DNA of 6,837 nt. Origin: Nitrospirota bacterium. Its GTDB lineage: Bacteria > Nitrospirota > Thermodesulfovibrionia > UBA6902 > BMS3Bbin08. Shown piece by piece: positions 4,473-6,837 of this stretch. Location: positions 1 to 6,837 of the forward strand of contig DAOVVO010000073.1 in NCBI GenBank assembly GCA_030637135.1, in the 5' to 3' direction. The notes under the pieces were generated by a model that made no database searches, had not been told where the DNA came from, and saw only the letters and a list, made by a program, of their open reading frames with translations. Position 1 is the stretch's first letter. Each line of letters opens with the position of its first letter. Position numbers and translations under genes: made by a program.

Positions 4473-6837
4473 TGTTTCAATCTTTACCGCATTTATCGGT
4501 GAGTCGCCATCCGAGGAGAGACGTGTCAGGATATTTATTTTTGCGTGAGGAAAATGAGAAGGCACAAAGACCGCGCCTTCCGGAACCTCTTCAGAGAACT
4601 TGGCCTTCAGATATACGGTGCCAAGCCTTGAGGTCACCCTGACGTGGCTGTTATCCAGGATACCATACTTGTTAGCATCTTCCTCGTTTATTTCAAGAAA
4701 TGATTCAGAAACCACGAGGTTGAGTGATTCAGACCGCGTTGACATGCTGCCTGAGTGGTGGAGTATATCTCTCACAACAAGGCTCAATGGATATTCAGTA
4801 CCGGGTTTTTCACAAGGTTTGTAACCGACGGGGTTGAAGCGGTAATTGCCAGGGTCAATTTTTTGTTTAGACGGGTGATGAAACAGCGGATTTATTTCTT
4901 CTGAAATGCCTGAAAGATTCCTGATATTAAGGTCGCCTCCGATTGCAAGCGTAAGATTTCTCAGTATCTGCCAGTCAGGCAGGGATTGACCCTTGGGATC
5001 AACTACCTTATGTGTTTTCTGGGTAATCCCCCCGGTATTGGTGAAGGTGCCGTCCTTTTCTGCCCAGCTGGATGCCGGCAGAACTACATGTGCTGATTTA
5101 GCAGTGTCTGTGAGTGCGATATCCTGTACTACCAGAAAGTCTAATGCCTTTAATCTGTTGACTATCTTTGAGCTGTTTGGAAAAGTTATAACAGGGTCCT
5201 CGCCCATAATATAGAGGGCATTTACTGATTCAGGTTCATAAAGCATTTCCAGGGCTCCTTTCCCGTGAGTTTTTAAAGGGGTATATCCGGGACCGGTATC
5301 GGGGCTAATCCCCATCTGACGGAGGCCGTATGTGTTTGAGTATTCTGCAGGAATCTGAAGTGTATCGGGATTATCGCCCAGCAGCAGGACAAGATTTGCG
5401 GCCGCAAGAACAATGTCCGGGCTTTTGGTATTTTCTGAAATACTGAATGAAAGGGCAATCATCCTGTTTTTAGATTTGGCGAATGTTTTTGCCGCTGTCA
5501 CAAGCTCTTCGGCGCTAGCACCAGTTATTTTGGCAACTTTTTCCGGGGTGTAATCTTTCAATTCGGTCTTTAACGATGAAAAACTTTGAATCTTTGATGC
5601 CTTCTCTTTATCAAAAATATCATTATCAATTATTGTTTTCATTATTCCGTTCAGAAAGGCGACGCCTGTCCCCTGTTTTATCTTGAGCTGCTGAGAAGAG
5701 TGTCTTGTCAGTTTTGTGTCTCTGCTGTCGGCAACGATAAGATGTGATCCTCCACATTGTGCCTGCAAAATATTAAGTCCGAACACAGGGTGGGTTACAC
5801 ATATATCCGATTCGACAACCAGGATAGCATCTTTGTCAAGAGGTGATTTTATGTCAACGCTGTGGCTCTTTTGACCGAGAGCCATTTCCCATGCTTTCTG
5901 CACCCTGGAGTACCCAAGTGCGGCGGATGAATCAATATTATTGGTGCCGATAACCTCCCTCATGAATTTCTGCAGGATATAATTGTCTTCGTTTGTGCAT
6001 CTTGGTGAGCCGATTGCCCCTACTGAGTCCGGGCCATGGGCTTTTATGATTGCATTAATATTCTTGGCAATATAGCTTAGTGCCTCGTCCCAGGGTACAG
6101 GAACGAGTTCTTCCCCTATTCTCATCAACGGCGCTTTGAGACGGTTTTCACTGTAGATATAATCAAAACCGAACCTGCCCCTTCCACAGAGATTTCCTTC
6201 ACTTACACCTGAATCTTCCTTTCCCCTTGCCCTTAGTATCTCCCCTTCCTTTATGCCAAGGGTAAGAGTGCAGCCGCAGCCGCAGAACGGACACGTTGTA
6301 TCCTTCTCTTCAAGAAACCACACACGCCCCTTGAATTTAAAAGGTTTGCTAAGAATGGCTCCTGTGGGACATACGTCAATACACTGACCGCAAAAATCGC
6401 AGTCAAGTATTTCACCAAATGCCGTCTGGACAACTGTCGAGAATCCTCTGCCGATTAGACCCAGGGCTCCCCTGCCCTGATGTTCCTCGCAGATTCTTAC
6501 ACATTTGCCGCAGAGGATGCACCTGTTTGAACTTAATTCTATCAAGGGGCTTCTGACGTCAGGCCTGTCTTCTTTTCTGCGCCTTCTAAACCGCCCCTCA
6601 GGTTTGCCGTACTCATAGGCTATGTCCTGCAGGTCGCACTCACCCGCCTTGTCGCACACAGGACAGTCAAGGGGATGGTGGACCAGAAGAAGCTCTAATA
6701 CTGTTTGCCGGAATTTTCTTAATTTGGGTGTGTCTGTGTTTACTACCATTCCGCCTTCGGCAGGGCTTGAGCATGAAGCAAAAAGCCTTCTCTGTCCTTC
6801 TACCTCAACAATACACATCCTGCATGAGCCATAGGGT
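4464..6837 (-). CDS. nuoG: NADH-quinone oxidoreductase subunit G-like iron-sulfur protein (5' partial)
   Basis: Large electron-transfer subunit of the NuoG/FdhA superfamily. The frame stays open to the right edge, reading PYGSCR ahead of the Met at 6816-6818, so that Met is internal and the true start lies outside. Counting from it: remainder of a [2Fe-2S] ferredoxin domain (CRMC and Cys16); His48-x3-Cys52-x2-Cys55-x5-Cys61, the N5-type His-Cys cluster; two complete CxxCxxCxxxC motifs (Cys100-110 and Cys140-150); then Cys176-x2-Cys179-x3-Cys183-x27-Cys211, the N7-type cluster. A molybdopterin-oxidoreductase-like domain (about 220-660) and a C-terminal dinucleotide-binding-like domain (about 675-784) follow. 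The Cys/Sec-His pair of formate dehydrogenases is absent (DSSAALGYSR at 296-305), and the lysine after the N7 cysteines is Arg (LCGRGRFG). This favours NuoG, which binds no molybdenum. It probably passes electrons from NADH via NuoEF. A soluble NuoEFG-like or hydrogenase-linked module remains possible. Confidence 0.88.
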   Translation of the reverse strand, partial: PYGSCRMCIVEVEGQRRLFASCSSPAEGGMVVNTDTPKLRKFRQTVLELLLVHHPLDCPVCDKAGECDLQDIAYEYGKPEGRFRRRRKEDRPDVRSPLIELSSNRCILCGKCVRICEEHQGRGALGLIGRGFSTVVQTAFGEILDCDFCGQCIDVCPTGAILSKPFKFKGRVWFLEEKDTTCPFCGCGCTLTLGIKEGEILRARGKEDSGVSEGNLCGRGRFGFDYIYSENRLKAPLMRIGEELVPVPWDEALSYIAKNINAIIKAHGPDSVGAIGSPRCTNEDNYILQKFMREVIGTNNIDSSAALGYSRVQKAWEMALGQKSHSVDIKSPLDKDAILVVESDICVTHPVFGLNILQAQCGGSHLIVADSRDTKLTRHSSQQLKIKQGTGVAFLNGIMKTIIDNDIFDKEKASKIQSFSSLKTELKDYTPEKVAKITGASAEELVTAAKTFAKSKNRMIALSFSISENTKSPDIVLAAANLVLLLGDNPDTLQIPAEYSNTYGLRQMGISPDTGPGYTPLKTHGKGALEMLYEPESVNALYIMGEDPVITFPNSSKIVNRLKALDFLVVQDIALTDTAKSAHVVLPASSWAEKDGTFTNTGGITQKTHKVVDPKGQSLPDWQILRNLTLAIGGDLNIRNLSGISEEINPLFHHPSKQKIDPGNYRFNPVGYKPCEKPGTEYPLSLVVRDILHHSGSMSTRSESLNLVVSESFLEINEEDANKYGILDNSHVRVTSRLGTVYLKAKFSEEVPEGAVFVPSHFPHAKINILTRLSSDGDSPINAVKIETAK

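Noticed and set aside
4340..4642. Plus-strand open frame of 100 codons
   Set aside because: Runs through the palindromic repeat and antisense to the conserved C-terminus of the nuoG-like gene; no credible product.
5273..5458. Minus-strand 61-codon frame, and similar small frames at 4600-4824, 4993-5214, 6251-6433 and 6622-6834
   Set aside because: All overlap the well-supported nuoG-like frame and encode low-complexity or frame-shadow sequence.
4464..6837. Catalytic (seleno)formate dehydrogenase alpha subunit
   Set aside because: The Cys/Sec-His active-site pair and the cluster-to-cofactor lysine are missing, and no in-frame TGA is present in the visible part. NuoG-like fits better.

Overview
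The window looks like ordinary bacterial chromosome: AT-rich, with roomy intergenic gaps. It holds three complete protein genes and one gene cut by the right edge. These are an Hsp90 chaperone (htpG, minus), a small exported tandem SH3-domain protein (minus), an RlmB/TrmH-type 2'-O-ribose methyltransferase (plus) and a large iron-sulfur subunit of the NuoG/FdhA superfamily (minus, 5' end outside the window). I see no tRNA, rRNA, CRISPR array, phage gene or transposase.

The organism cannot be fixed from the sequence. The AT-rich composition, the SH3 protein with an N-terminal CVNVPEANLR-type motif, and a NuoG with formate-dehydrogenase-like cluster content all suggest a deep-branching anaerobe. 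Candidates are a Brocadiales-type planctomycete, a Nitrospirota or a deltaproteobacterial lineage. This is inference only.

Layout: 1-186 is a gap with a probable plus-strand terminator for a gene left of the window and a weak candidate terminator for htpG. 187-2103 is htpG. 2104-2572 is a 469-bp gap with a candidate htpG promoter, a short stretch resembling a decayed CBS-domain-type protein, and an orphan extended -10 motif. 2573-3022 is the SH3 gene. 3023-3406 lies between two divergent genes and holds copy 1 of a palindromic repeat and a candidate rlmB promoter. 3407-4135 is the methyltransferase, probably starting at TTG. 4136-4463 lies between two convergent genes and holds GC-rich imperfect tandem repeats, small hairpins and copy 2 of the palindromic repeat. 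4464-6837 is the NuoG-like gene, entered at its 3' end.

The four genes do not form one operon or an obvious shared pathway. The points most worth a second look are: (i) a three-armed palindromic repeat on both sides of the methyltransferase gene; (ii) Glu at the position of the nearly invariant adenine-binding Asp of Hsp90; (iii) a NuoG-like protein with a full two-cluster ferredoxin segment and an N7-type cluster motif, but no molybdenum-ligand Cys/Sec; (iv) this gene ending at a hairpin next to a convergent gene instead of leading into nuoH; (v) the possible CBS-protein remnant. I did not find convincing evidence of a wholly new multigene system.
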